DNA from: Colwellia sp. M166
Lineage (GTDB): Bacteria; Pseudomonadota; Gammaproteobacteria; Enterobacterales; Alteromonadaceae
Length of the DNA: 64,000 nucleotides
NCBI RefSeq assembly: GCF_024585285.1
Contig: NZ_CP040755.1
Coordinates: forward strand, 1,798,001 to 1,862,000
Direction: 5' to 3'
The notes beneath the pieces were generated by a model. It was not told the DNA's origin, did no database searches, and saw only the letters and a program-made list of their open reading frames with translations. Below are positions 55,185-63,839 of the stretch, in pieces (position 1 is the first letter of the stretch; each line of letters begins with the position of its first letter). A program made the translations under genes and the position numbers.

Positions 55185-56165
55185 ATGACTCAACAAGCAA
55201 GCAACAGCACTAAAGGCTTAATGTTAGCGATGATCACCGCCATTATGTGGGGCTTACTACCGTTAGCACTAAAATCTGTTCTAGTTTTGATGGACGCTTA
55301 TACCATTACTTGGTATCGCTTTGTCTTTGCGGCATGCTTCGTAGCCATATTGCTATCAATGAAACGAAAGCTCCCTAGCACTGTATTACAACAACCAAGC
55401 TTAATGAAAAGATTATTTATTGCGGCAATATTGTTGAGTTTAAATTATATATTGTATCTCGCATCATTGTATTTTATTCCGGCAGAAACAGCTCAAATGC
55501 TGATCCAAATGGCACCATTCTTAATGCTCATAGGCAGTGTGGTTTTTATTAAAGAAAGTTTTAGTCGCGGTCAAATGGTTGGCTCTTTCGTGCTTATTTC
55601 AGGTTTATTATTATTTTTTAACCAACAATTCATTGATAGCAGTAATATTAGCCATGATGATTTTTTAGTTGGCTTTATCATTATGTTCGGTGCAGCTATA
55701 ACTTGGGCTGCTTATGCCATTATGCAAAAAAAGATGCTGCGCTATTACAGCTCAAATCAAATTATGTGGTGTATTTATTTATTAAGCGCTTTATTTTTCT
55801 TACCGCTAGCAAGCCCACAAGAAATAATGTCACTAGATGACACGGCGTTACTACTGTTATTTTTTTGCTGTGCGAATACACTCATTGCTTATGGTACCTT
55901 TGCCAAATCATTAGAATATCTTCCGACAGCAAAAGTCAGTGCAACCTTGGCAATAACACCATTACTGACGGTAATCTTTGCCACTATCGCTGAGCAGCTT
56001 TGGCCAACAACATTTCAAGCACAACATTTAAACTTACTGGCTTATATGGGGGCTGGCTTAGTCGTGCTAGGCTCAATGCTGACCGCACTTGGTGATAAAA
56101 TACTCAACAAAAAAAATATCAATACCTTTAAAGGTTATTTAGGCTTTAAAAATAGAAACATCTGA
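55185..56165 (+). CDS. DMT-superfamily (EamA) transporter
   Basis: Inner-membrane permease of the drug/metabolite transporter superfamily, with two EamA repeats and ten hydrophobic helices in ~326 aa. The first repeat begins GLMLAMITAIMWGLLPLALK and holds AAETAQMLIQMAPFLMLIGS-type segments; the second begins LVGFIIMFGAAITWAAYAIM. Start is the ATG at 55185 behind GGATGGA; an upstream ATG lacks a ribosome site. Divergent from rpsP. Substrate unknown. Confidence 0.88.
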   Translation: MTQQASNSTKGLMLAMITAIMWGLLPLALKSVLVLMDAYTITWYRFVFAACFVAILLSMKRKLPSTVLQQPSLMKRLFIAAILLSLNYILYLASLYFIPAETAQMLIQMAPFLMLIGSVVFIKESFSRGQMVGSFVLISGLLLFFNQQFIDSSNISHDDFLVGFIIMFGAAITWAAYAIMQKKMLRYYSSNQIMWCIYLLSALFFLPLASPQEIMSLDDTALLLLFFCCANTLIAYGTFAKSLEYLPTAKVSATLAITPLLTVIFATIAEQLWPTTFQAQHLNLLAYMGAGLVVLGSMLTALGDKILNKKNINTFKGYLGFKNRNI

Positions 56166-56216
56166 TTTACTTGCTAAGGCCATTAAAGAGAAAGTTTATC
56201 GAAAAGGCGCAGGTGG

Positions 56217-56453
56217 TTAAGATTTATTTTCTTTTTTTAATTTAATGATTAGTTCAATATGAGGAATAAGCGTTTCTATTTCATTGATGTGCTCACGTAA
56301 AGACTCCCATTGTGCTAACTCGAGTTTTCCAGAGTCTAATATCGCTTTTTTTAGCTCGCCAACCAATGAGTTTTCACTTTGTTGCTCAATAAACTCATTG
56401 ATATGCAGTAATTCGTCTAAATCTTTCTGACTAATAATTTCTTGTTCCAACAC
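56217..56453 (-). CDS. Small acidic helical protein, 78 aa
   Basis: Not recognised. Highly helical with heptad-like leucines (LEQEIISQKDLDELLHINEF, LREHINEIETLIPHIELIIK), Glu-rich, no Cys, ending in a basic tail. Likely a small coiled-coil protein of the cytosol. Convergent with the DMT transporter gene, 51 bp away. The upstream ribosome site is fair (AAGGAGC, about 9 bp before the ATG). Real gene is likely but not certain. Confidence 0.6.
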   Translation of the reverse strand: MLEQEIISQKDLDELLHINEFIEQQSENSLVGELKKAILDSGKLELAQWESLREHINEIETLIPHIELIIKLKKENKS

Positions 56454-56471
56454 AGTGAGTGCTCCTTAGGC

Positions 56472-56482
56472 TAACCCGAACT
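56472..56482. repeat. Solitary end of the CAGTTCGGGTTAA element
   Basis: TAACCCGAACT matches the terminal repeat of the 8127-8323 element. No partner arm is found within 300 bp. It lies 27 bp from a 48-bp ATACCAA-family copy. Confidence 0.45.
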
Positions 56483-56508
56483 CTGGATAAATTTTCGCAA
56501 AAATAATA

Positions 56509-56556
56509 ATACCAATAAGTTTCTTCCCACTCAGTGAAATTTAATAGCTTTGGTAT
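56509..56556. repeat. 48-bp mini copy of the ATACCAA repeat family
   Basis: ATACCAA ... TTGGTAT ends with the internal block TAAGTTTCTTCCCACTCAGT and GAAATTTAATAGCTT, i.e. the left-end 40 bp of the long copies joined directly to the right terminus. Both termini are intact. Confidence 0.8.
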
Positions 56557-56600
56557 AACACCATAGATTAAGCAATTGCTTTCAGTGTAGTGTAGAAAAT

Positions 56601-56629
56601 AATAAAGGTAGCAATTTGCTACCTTTATT
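56601..56629 (-). terminator. Hairpin after ffh
   Basis: AATAAAGGTAGCA-ATT-TGCTACCTTTATT, 13-bp perfect stem, 32 bp beyond the ffh stop. The flanks are A/T-rich without a pure T-tract. Confidence 0.8.
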
Positions 56630-56660
56630 AGTAACTCACGGAGCTAAATGTTCGTGTTAT

Positions 56661-58046
56661 TTAACGGCCAAACATGCCGCCGCCCATTCCACCGCCGCCA
56701 GGAGGCATCATGCCTTTCATAGAGCGCATCATTTTTTGCATGCCGCCTTTGCCTGACATTTTCTTCATCATTTTTTGCATCTGAGTAAATTGTTTCAATA
56801 ATTTATTCACATCTTGTATTTGTGTGCCTGAGCCAGCAGCAATACGACGCTTACGTGAACCTTTAATAATTTCAGGACGCTTACGCTCTGCAGGTGTCAT
56901 CGAATTAATCATGGCTTCCATGCGTATGGTGACTTTATCATCCATTTGGCCTTTAACTTGCTCAGACATATTCCCCATACCGGGTAATTTATCCATTAAG
57001 CCCATCATACCGCCCATACTTTTCATTTGAACTAACTGATCGCGAAAATCTTCTAAATCAAAACCTTTACCGCTTTTAACTTTCTTCGCTAATTTTTCAG
57101 CTTGCTTGCGATCAACTTTTTGTTCTACTTCTTCAATTAAAGAAAGAACATCGCCCATGCCAAGAATACGTGAAGCAATACGATCCGGATGAAAAGGCTC
57201 AAGTGCTTCAATTTTTTCGCCAACCCCCATAAACTTGATTGGCTTGCCGGTAATATGACGAATTGATAACGCAGCACCACCGCGAGCATCACCATCGGTT
57301 TTAGTTAAAATTATACCGGTTAACGGTAAGGCGTCATTAAAGGCTTTCGCGGTGTTTGCCGCATCTTGACCTGTCATGGCGTCAACAGTGAATAGTGTTT
57401 CAATAGGATTGATTGCCGCATGTAGCTGTTGGATTTCAGCCATCATATCGCCATCAATATGTAAACGACCGGCGGTATCAACAATTAACACATCAAAAAA
57501 GTTTTTCTTTGCGTGATCAATCGCGGCTGTAGCAATATCAATCGGCTTTTGCTTAATATCACTCGGGAAAAAACCAACATCAATTTCTTTTGCTAAGGTT
57601 TCAAGCTGTTTAATCGCCGCCGGACGATAAACATCGGCACTAACCACTAACACTTTTTTCTTTTCACGTGTGGTTAAAAATTTGGCCAATTTTGCTACTG
57701 AGGTGGTTTTACCTGCCCCTTGCAAACCGGCCATCAATACCACAGCTGGCGGTGCTGCTTTTAGATCAAGTGCTTCGTTAACATCACCCATAGCTGCTTC
57801 GAGTTCTTTTTGAACTATTTTTACGAAAACTTGCCCGGGTGTTAAACTTTTCGAGACATCTTGACCAACAGCACTTGCTTTAACTTTGGCAATAAAATCA
57901 CGAATAACAGGCAAAGCAACATCAGCTTCGAGCAATGCCATTCGCACTTCACGTAAAGTATCTTTTATATTGTCTTCAGTTAGGCGACCACGGCCACTGA
58001 TATTTTTTAGTGTTTTCGTTAAACGATCGGAAAGATTTTCAAACAT
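56661..58046 (-). CDS. ffh: Signal recognition particle protein Ffh
   Basis: SRP54 GTPase that, with 4.5S RNA, delivers nascent inner-membrane proteins to FtsY. N domain ~1-85, G domain with GLQGAGKTTSVAKLAKF (P-loop ~107), DVYRPAAIKQLETLA, DTAGRLHIDGD and TKTDGDARGG, then the Met-rich M domain (MKSMGGMMGLMDKLPGMG, MQKMMKKMSGKGGMQKMM) ending GGGMFGR. 461 aa. It is divergent from the SO_0444-type permease gene. Confidence 0.98.
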   Translation of the reverse strand: MFENLSDRLTKTLKNISGRGRLTEDNIKDTLREVRMALLEADVALPVIRDFIAKVKASAVGQDVSKSLTPGQVFVKIVQKELEAAMGDVNEALDLKAAPPAVVLMAGLQGAGKTTSVAKLAKFLTTREKKKVLVVSADVYRPAAIKQLETLAKEIDVGFFPSDIKQKPIDIATAAIDHAKKNFFDVLIVDTAGRLHIDGDMMAEIQQLHAAINPIETLFTVDAMTGQDAANTAKAFNDALPLTGIILTKTDGDARGGAALSIRHITGKPIKFMGVGEKIEALEPFHPDRIASRILGMGDVLSLIEEVEQKVDRKQAEKLAKKVKSGKGFDLEDFRDQLVQMKSMGGMMGLMDKLPGMGNMSEQVKGQMDDKVTIRMEAMINSMTPAERKRPEIIKGSRKRRIAAGSGTQIQDVNKLLKQFTQMQKMMKKMSGKGGMQKMMRSMKGMMPPGGGGMGGGMFGR

Positions 58047-58251
58047 AAAGGACTCAAATATTAACTTTGCGCAAAAAATTAACTCTATTATACCCGTACA
58101 ATTAATTAGCGAAAGTAGAAGTTATGCTTTTAAGATAATGACGATATTTAATCTTACAATGATTGATAAAGAAAAAAGCCAGTATGCAGATCAATAATAG
58201 CAAAAAGTTTTATGATAAACTGTCGTTAATGTCATCACTTTTGGATCAAGT

Positions 58252-59340
58252 GTGAGTACCATCATACTATTTTTTGAAAATTTATTACAACTCAGTGTAG
58301 AAGCAAGTCCTTGGCTATTACTCGGTATACTCATTGCAGGACTAATGAAAGCTTGGGTGCCAACTAAAATTTTAAGCCGACATTTAGGACAGGGAAATAA
58401 AGCCATTATTAAAGCAGCCTTTATCGGCGCACCATTACCTCTATGCTCATGTGGCGTGATCCCTGTTGCCACTGAACTACGGCGCTCTGGTGCATCGGCT
58501 CCTGCCACTTCCGCATTTTTAGTGGCGACACCTGAAACGGGTATAGACTCAGTATCGGTATCCTATGCTTTATTAGGGCCTATTTTCGCTATTTATCGAC
58601 CTATCAGCGCAATATTCTCGGCAATATTTACCGGCATGCTCGTTGCAACCTCTAACAATGAAGAAAAGATCGACGCTAATACTAATAAAGCAAAAACAAC
58701 AAATTGTTGTGTTAGTAGTAAGGCATTAGTAGCAACAGAAAAAATTAAGCCAACCAGTAGCGCTTGTTGTACACCTACAGTGAAACAAGAAAACAATAGC
58801 ATTATCACAAAGACTCTGAGTGGCATTCGTTATAGTACGACACAATTAATTGATGACTTAATAGGCTGGCTAGTCATTGGCTTGTTGTTTGCAACCGTTG
58901 TACGCACCTTCGTCCCAAGCTCTTTTTTATTAAGCTATGGTAGTGGCCTACAAGCTATGCTAGTCATGATTGCGCTGTCGATCCCAATGTACATTTGTGC
59001 GACAGCCTCTACACCTGTCGCCACAGGCTTTATTATGGCGGGTATATCACCGGGTACCGCATTGGTCTTTATGATGGCAGGTCCGGCAACTAATATATCA
59101 ACTTTAGGTGTTATCAAAAGTGAAATGGGTAGTGTCGTATTAATAAAATACCTTTTAGGTATCAGTATTTCGGCGGTTAGTTTTGGTTTGTTACTAGACT
59201 GGGGCTTGGAAAACTTTAATATCGACATCAGTCAACAAATGCAACACAGTCATGAATTACTACCCTATTGGTTTGGTTTAACTTGTACAGGAATATTAGC
59301 CTTTTTAGCTATTAAACCGTTACGTAAACTGTTGATATAA
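58252..59340 (+). CDS. SO_0444-family Cu/Zn efflux permease
   Basis: Inner-membrane permease (former DUF318 group) of the SO_0444 Cu/Zn type, 362 aa. Two membrane halves, each with the repeated motif: APLPLCSCGVIPVATELRRS in the first and IPMYICATASTPVATGFIMA in the second; FMMAGPATNISTLGVI follows. The central soluble loop (residues ~135-185) contains TNCCVSS and SACCTPT, two CC pairs suited to metal binding. Starts at GTG (58252). It lies between ffh and ypjD in a place not occupied by it in E. coli. Metal specificity is inferred from family. Confidence 0.85.
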   Translation: MSTIILFFENLLQLSVEASPWLLLGILIAGLMKAWVPTKILSRHLGQGNKAIIKAAFIGAPLPLCSCGVIPVATELRRSGASAPATSAFLVATPETGIDSVSVSYALLGPIFAIYRPISAIFSAIFTGMLVATSNNEEKIDANTNKAKTTNCCVSSKALVATEKIKPTSSACCTPTVKQENNSIITKTLSGIRYSTTQLIDDLIGWLVIGLLFATVVRTFVPSSFLLSYGSGLQAMLVMIALSIPMYICATASTPVATGFIMAGISPGTALVFMMAGPATNISTLGVIKSEMGSVVLIKYLLGISISAVSFGLLLDWGLENFNIDISQQMQHSHELLPYWFGLTCTGILAFLAIKPLRKLLI

Positions 59341-59436
59341 ACTAAACAATAGTTATGGAGTCTAGTAGGTATTCTGCTAGAATCGCAACATTAACCAACC
59401 GTGTTATGAACAGTTTTTATTTTTTCGGAGCGCTTT

Positions 59437-60237
59437 GTGGAATTTTCAAGTATCAGTTCTTTTACAGCTTTTGTGTGCTATAGCATCGCGACGCTGTCAA
59501 TTTTATCGCGTTTATTTCACCCTAAAGGGCCCAATTTAATTGTTACACTGATTTTTGCCTGTTTGGCAATAATTTTTCATGCCTTAAGTAGTTCGCAGTT
59601 TTTGTTTACACATCATAACCTGAACTTCTCACTGCCCAATGTAGTTTCTCTAGTTAGCTTAATTATTACCTTAGTTATTTCATTGGCGGCATTACGCTTT
59701 AAAGTTAATTTACTTTTGCCGGTAGTTTACGGTTTTGCCGGACTATGGCAACTCAGTATGATTTTCATAACTCCGATGGGTAATATGGAAATTGCCACAG
59801 ATAAACTCGCTATGCTTAGCCACATTACCTTGGCGCTTATTGCCTACTGTATTTTAGTTATTGCGACTTTATATGCCTTTCAAGTCTCTTACATTAATAT
59901 GAAATTAAAAAGTAAAAACCTACAAGCAGTAAGCCATTTACCCCCATTAATGCAAGTCGAACGACAATTATTTACCATTTTACTCTTAGGTAGCATCTTC
60001 TTATTACTAAGCGAAATACTAGGTTTTATATTTATTGACGGCATGATCTCCAAAGAAAATGCTCATAAAACAATTCTATCATTGCTAGCGTGCGCACTAT
60101 ATTTTGTGACGCTATGGGGCCATTTTAAACAAGGTTGGCGCGGTCAACGAGTACTAATACTGACAGTGATTGCTACTTTCATATTAACTTTGGCTTATTT
60201 TGGTAGCCGATTTGTGAAAGAATTTCTCTTATTATAA
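59437..60237 (+). CDS. ypjD: YpjD-type cytochrome c assembly (CcsA-like) membrane protein
   Basis: Integral membrane protein of the CcsA/HemX superfamily, 266 aa with about eight helices. His residues and the GFAGLWQLSMIF / LAMLSHITLALIAYCILVIA segments match the family, as does the E. coli-like synteny ffh - ypjD - corB/yfjD. GTG start behind CGGAG. E. coli YpjD is uncharacterised; haem handling is suggested only by the family. Confidence 0.85.
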   Translation: MEFSSISSFTAFVCYSIATLSILSRLFHPKGPNLIVTLIFACLAIIFHALSSSQFLFTHHNLNFSLPNVVSLVSLIITLVISLAALRFKVNLLLPVVYGFAGLWQLSMIFITPMGNMEIATDKLAMLSHITLALIAYCILVIATLYAFQVSYINMKLKSKNLQAVSHLPPLMQVERQLFTILLLGSIFLLLSEILGFIFIDGMISKENAHKTILSLLACALYFVTLWGHFKQGWRGQRVLILTVIATFILTLAYFGSRFVKEFLLL

Positions 60238-60325
60238 ATTTTAGCGTATAAGTTAACTTTGTATTGCTTTTCCAATTTGGTGTAGTGATACGGTTTAAAA
60301 ATTAACTAAATATAGGATCCCTTTT

Positions 60326-61609
60326 TTGGATAACATCTCTACCGATATGCTGTTTGTCGTGCTCGTCATTCTCATATTCATATCAGCCTATTTCTCTGGC
60401 TCTGAAACTGGCATGATGTCGATTAATCGTTATCGATTAAAACACTTGGAAAAACAAAATCATAGTGGTGCTAAGCGGGTCAGTAAATTACTGGCAAAAC
60501 CCGATAAACTAATCGGCTTGATCTTAATTGGCAACAACTTAGTTAATATTTTTGCTACCCTGATCACCGGTATCATTGCCCAAAGACTTTATGGCGATGC
60601 CGGCGTGTTTTATTCAGGTTTATTACTCACTTTAGTGATTTTAATCTTTGCCGAGATCACACCAAAAACCTTAGCAGCACTGTATCCCGAGAAAGTTGCT
60701 TTTCCTAGCTCATTTATCCTCACTTTACTCTTAAAGTTACTCTATCCATTTGTCATCGCGGTCAATTGGATCACCAACGGTATTTTAGCAATATTAGGCA
60801 TTAGTTCTGAACAACGAGAGCAACACAGCTTAAGCTCTGAAGAACTACGTACCGTGGTCAATGAATCAGGTGCAATGTTAAAATCCAGAGATCAAGATAT
60901 GTTAGTCGGGATCCTTGATTTAGAAAATGTTACCGTTGAAGATATTATGATCCCACGTAATGAGCTTGTCGGCATAGATATCAATGATGAATGGAAACGT
61001 ATTCAGAAAAAGTTAACACAATCAAATCATACCCGTGTTTTATTATACCGCGACAATATTGACGACGTCGTGGGTTATGTTCATATGCGCGATGCTTTAA
61101 GACTAGTCTCGAAAGGACAATTCACTAAAGCCACACTGTTACGTGCTGTACGTGAAATTTACTTTATTCCCGAAGGGACACCACTAAATGTGCAACTACT
61201 GAAATTTCAACGCGCCAAAGAACGCCTAGGCTTGGTTGTTGATGAATATGGTGATATTCAAGGCTTAGTAACATTAGAAGACATTCTAGAAGAAATTGTT
61301 GGTGATTTCACCACGACTATGACACCAACAACCAGCGATGAAGTTAATATACAACCTGACGGCAGCTACTTAGTTGATGGTAGTGCAACGGTTCGTGACG
61401 TTAATAAAGAAATGACATGGAGCTTTCCTACTGACGGTCCAAAAACCATCAATGGCTTGATCTTGGAATACCTTGAAGATATACCCGAAGCTAACTTAAG
61501 CGTTAGAATATCAGGTTACCCACTAGAGATTATCGAAGTAAAAGACAACATGATCAAAACGGTTAGAATTTTACCCGACTTTTACGATGGTGAAGTCACA
61601 GAATCCTAG
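60326..61609 (+). CDS. corB: CNNM/CorB family transport protein
   Basis: Membrane protein with DUF21 (CNNM) transmembrane domain (~7-190: ISAYFSGSETGMMSINRYRL, LIGLILIGNNLVNIFATLIT), two CBS domains (EDIMIPRNELVGIDINDEWK; IYFIPEGTPLNVQLLKFQRA) and a CorC_HlyC domain at the C-terminus. 427 aa. Starts at TTG (60326) behind AGGA; this restores the conserved 'xxHISTxxL'-like start of E. coli YfjD. The family is linked to Mg/Co homeostasis. Followed by an imperfect terminator hairpin. Confidence 0.9.
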   Translation: MDNISTDMLFVVLVILIFISAYFSGSETGMMSINRYRLKHLEKQNHSGAKRVSKLLAKPDKLIGLILIGNNLVNIFATLITGIIAQRLYGDAGVFYSGLLLTLVILIFAEITPKTLAALYPEKVAFPSSFILTLLLKLLYPFVIAVNWITNGILAILGISSEQREQHSLSSEELRTVVNESGAMLKSRDQDMLVGILDLENVTVEDIMIPRNELVGIDINDEWKRIQKKLTQSNHTRVLLYRDNIDDVVGYVHMRDALRLVSKGQFTKATLLRAVREIYFIPEGTPLNVQLLKFQRAKERLGLVVDEYGDIQGLVTLEDILEEIVGDFTTTMTPTTSDEVNIQPDGSYLVDGSATVRDVNKEMTWSFPTDGPKTINGLILEYLEDIPEANLSVRISGYPLEIIEVKDNMIKTVRILPDFYDGEVTES

Positions 61610-61636
61610 GTTTTAGGTTTTATAAAATATTTTAAG

Positions 61637-61670
61637 AAAGACACAGTCGGTATGCTTCAACCGTGTCTTT
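61637..61670 (+). terminator. Terminator of corB
   Basis: AAAGACA...TGTCTTT stem with an inner CGGT/ACCG stem and a small bulge, 27 bp after the stop; followed by ATACC, not a full T-tract. Confidence 0.7.
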
Positions 61671-61747
61671 ATACCATTCCCTTTCAATAAGTTCTTAATA
61701 ACTGGCTTTAGTTGAAATACAGCTTTCACTCTATTTTTAATGCGCTT

Positions 61748-61838
61748 TGTGGATATAAGTAGCCCTAATGAAAGTTAATAACAAAGTTATGCACAGCTTT
61801 AGATCTAAGGATCAAGTTTCCACAATTTCTGTGGATAA
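61748..61838. promoter_or_regulatory. Cluster of DnaA-box-like sequences
   Basis: TGTGGATAA (61830-61838) is a perfect DnaA box on the minus strand, TTATGCACA (61787-61795) fits TTATNCACA, and TGTGGATAT (61748-61756) has one mismatch. Two GATC sites lie between. An A/T-only stretch follows at ~61900-61921. No dnaA, mnmG or other origin neighbours are here, so an oriC is unlikely. Confidence 0.45.
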
Positions 61839-62404
61839 CAAATGCAAGCCCAGTTGGGATTAGACTTTGTATTTTGCAATCGATTTTTGCAAAAAAATAG
61901 AAGTTTTTTTAAAAAAAAATCTTGCTTATTTTCTAGCCCTTATTCGCGCTTGAATTGCTGAAAAATAGTGCAATTATATTAACTTTGGCAAGAACTATGC
62001 AGTATTTTATAAACAGAAATTCGTTAATAAATAAAGCTGACTATTGTCACTTTTTGCTGAACTACATTAATAGCAACATTTGCATCAGCACATGAAAAAT
62101 TTACGCTTGGTGTGAAATCACACCACGACTTTAAGCCTGATGTTTCACTTCCTGCAAGCAGTTATTTGAGGCTAATATTGCCCTAAAGATGATTATAACT
62201 ATTAGTTAACAAAACCGCCATAACCGCTAAAAGCTTATGGTTTATAGTTGCCAGTGGTATTTTATCTCGGCCCCCTAACTTTTGCCACTCAGGAACCTTT
62301 AGCAGCGGTAAATTTCGAACGCATTTTCTAGTCACTGTTGATGCGAAATAAGACGTTAATAAAAATGCTATTTTAGGGGCTGTTATTTTCAGCACAACTG
62401 ATTA
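61839..62404. other. Gene-poor region downstream of the DnaA-box cluster
   Basis: Part of a 907-bp gap between corB and the SDR gene. It has poly-A/T tracts near 61889-61920. A 70-codon minus-strand frame at 62183-62395 lacks a recognisable domain and ribosome site; it may be chance or a decayed gene. Otherwise I see nothing. Confidence 0.35.
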
Positions 62405-62429
62405 TACCAATTCGAATAAGTTTGGTATT
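62405..62429. repeat. 25-bp solo copy of the ATACCAA repeat family
   Basis: ATACCAATTCGAATAAGTTTGGTAT: both termini almost touching, the minimal form of the family. It is matched in layout by the degenerate copy at 8334-8358, and both are followed by TAG. Confidence 0.6.
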
Positions 62430-62516
62430 AGTTCAAGCAAAGTGCAGCTTTCGAGCATAAAGCAGGCATAAACTCCATTTTATGATGACTTAAAGAACAA
62501 AAAGTAGAATAGAACT

Positions 62517-63320
62517 TTAGCTTCTATTTATAATAGTCTCTATCACTCCTACAACCTCAGCTGACTTTTTTAGATTTAATCCGTCTGGATGTGGTTGAGA
62601 AAATTGACCACTGTCGTTATCAAAATATTGACCAGAATGTTCAGAAATACCGCCTTCTAGTGCCATACGTGTTAATATTTTAGCGCCTATACTTAAATCA
62701 TGTCCTGCAACACCAAAGCCCTCTTTTACCATTTTTGAGGCGAGTAAAGATCCAGGATTAACGGCAATAATTGTTGGCCCTTTGTCGTCAATTTTATCGG
62801 CAAGCACTTTGCTCCACATAGTAATGGCCAATTTGCTTTGAGCATAAGCTTCGATATCACTCAGTTTTGTTTTTCCAAGTAATGCTTGAATATTTACAGG
62901 CGCTTGAGCGGCCGAAGAAAGGTTGATAATTCGCCCTGAATTCCCAAGCAAAGGTAAAAGTTCTTGGGTCAAGATATATGGTGAAATAGTATTAACAACA
63001 AATCGGACATCTAAGCCATCAGATGTCATGGTGTTATTTATCTTAAATACACCTGCGTTATTGATAAGTACATCTAGATTTTTATGTTCATTCTTAATAT
63101 TACTTACAAGTTTTGCTACATCAGAAAAGACAGATAAATCCGCTAAATAACCGTTGATTCTGCCGGCATTGGCTATTGCAGTCAATAGCTTTTTTACAGA
63201 GTTTAACTTTTCAATATTACGTCCATGTATTAATAAATCATGCCCATTAGAAGCTAAAAGTTTCGCTGTTTCTAAGCCAATACCGTCAGTTGCACCTGTG
63301 ATCAGGATCATTTTTTTCAT
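62517..63320 (-). CDS. Short-chain dehydrogenase/reductase
   Basis: Classical SDR, 267 aa, NAD(P)-dependent. Cofactor motif ITGATDGIGLETAKLLAS at the N-terminus, DVLINNAGVFK, the catalytic Ser region IINLSSAAQAPV and active-site YAQSK. HGRNIEKL after the second strand (Arg after the HG) favours NADP. Resembles the retinol-dehydrogenase-like SDR group; substrate unknown. Preceded by AAGGAAAAA. Not obviously in an operon. Confidence 0.9.
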   Translation of the reverse strand: MKKMILITGATDGIGLETAKLLASNGHDLLIHGRNIEKLNSVKKLLTAIANAGRINGYLADLSVFSDVAKLVSNIKNEHKNLDVLINNAGVFKINNTMTSDGLDVRFVVNTISPYILTQELLPLLGNSGRIINLSSAAQAPVNIQALLGKTKLSDIEAYAQSKLAITMWSKVLADKIDDKGPTIIAVNPGSLLASKMVKEGFGVAGHDLSIGAKILTRMALEGGISEHSGQYFDNDSGQFSQPHPDGLNLKKSAEVVGVIETIINRS

Positions 63321-63558
63321 GTTGTTTTTCCTTAAAATAGTAAAAGTTATGCCGTAAAGTTACGTAGTAAAATCAGGTAGCACTTCATCCGCAATACGTT
63401 TAATGTTGCTGGAATATTCAATTGATTAAATCGTAAGTTAAGTGCAACCTGATTTATCCCTATGCTTTCTAACGGGTTTAAATAGCTAATAAGATGCCTA
63501 GTGCCAATCCTAAAATCTAGGTGAATAAGTGTTGGAGGAAAGTCTAGATCATCAACTA

Positions 63559-63719
63559 ATACCAAGTTTATTAAGTTTGTTCCCACTCAGTGAAATTTAA
63601 AAGCTTTAGAGGCAAGGCATTGATTGAAGATAATACTTATTCCCTTATCGAAATCAATAACACGGCCTATAAGGCTTTTAATTCTCGCTAAGTGGTGTAT
63701 TCATTAATTCAATTGGTAT
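63559..63719. repeat. 161-bp copy of the ATACCAA repeat family with both termini
   Basis: Begins ATACCAAGTTTATTAAGTTT and ends AATTGGTAT; the two ends are inverted repeats over about 16 bp with mismatches. The interior keeps TTCCCACTCAGTGAAATTTA, AGGCAAGGCATTGATTGAAG and CGAAATCAATAACACGGCCT, but lacks the GGTTCA/AACCT dyad and the GAACAAGGCAGGAGCAG block of the long copies, i.e. internal deletions. Its right terminus overlaps the end of a 41-codon ORF. Confidence 0.85.
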
Positions 63720-63829
63720 AATACTGCATGGCGTTCACGTAAATCGTCATGCAGATCGCCTAAGTAAAGCATACGTGTTGGCTTAGCCGCCGCAATCCAA
63801 GCAATATCTTCAAATGTTGTATCTAACAT
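63704..63829 (-). CDS. 41-codon ORF, probably a truncated gene ending in a repeat
   Basis: MLDTTFEDIAWIAAAKPTRM is followed by LYLGDLHDDLRERHAVLYQLN. ATG preceded by AAGGAATTATTC, 10 bp after the alcohol dehydrogenase stop, so it looks translated. The last codons (YQLN and the stop) are supplied by the terminus of the ATACCAA repeat (ATACCAATTGAATTAA). The protein seems cut off in mid-domain, suggesting that the repeat inserted into a longer gene. The family was not identified. Could be a functional short protein or a pseudogene. Confidence 0.55.
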   Translation of the reverse strand: MLDTTFEDIAWIAAAKPTRMLYLGDLHDDLRERHAVLYQLN

Positions 63830-63839
63830 GAATAATTCC

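Noticed and set aside
61748..61838. Chromosomal replication origin (oriC)
   Set aside because: DnaA-like boxes are present, but there are no origin neighbours (dnaA, dnaN, mnmG, rpmH) and too few boxes; a titration site or chance is more likely.
62183..62395. 70-codon minus-strand ORF
   Set aside because: No domain or ribosome site; it may be a decayed gene but cannot be supported.
63347..63586. 79-codon minus-strand ORF before the SDR gene
   Set aside because: It begins inside the 161-bp repeat and has no ribosome site or known motif.
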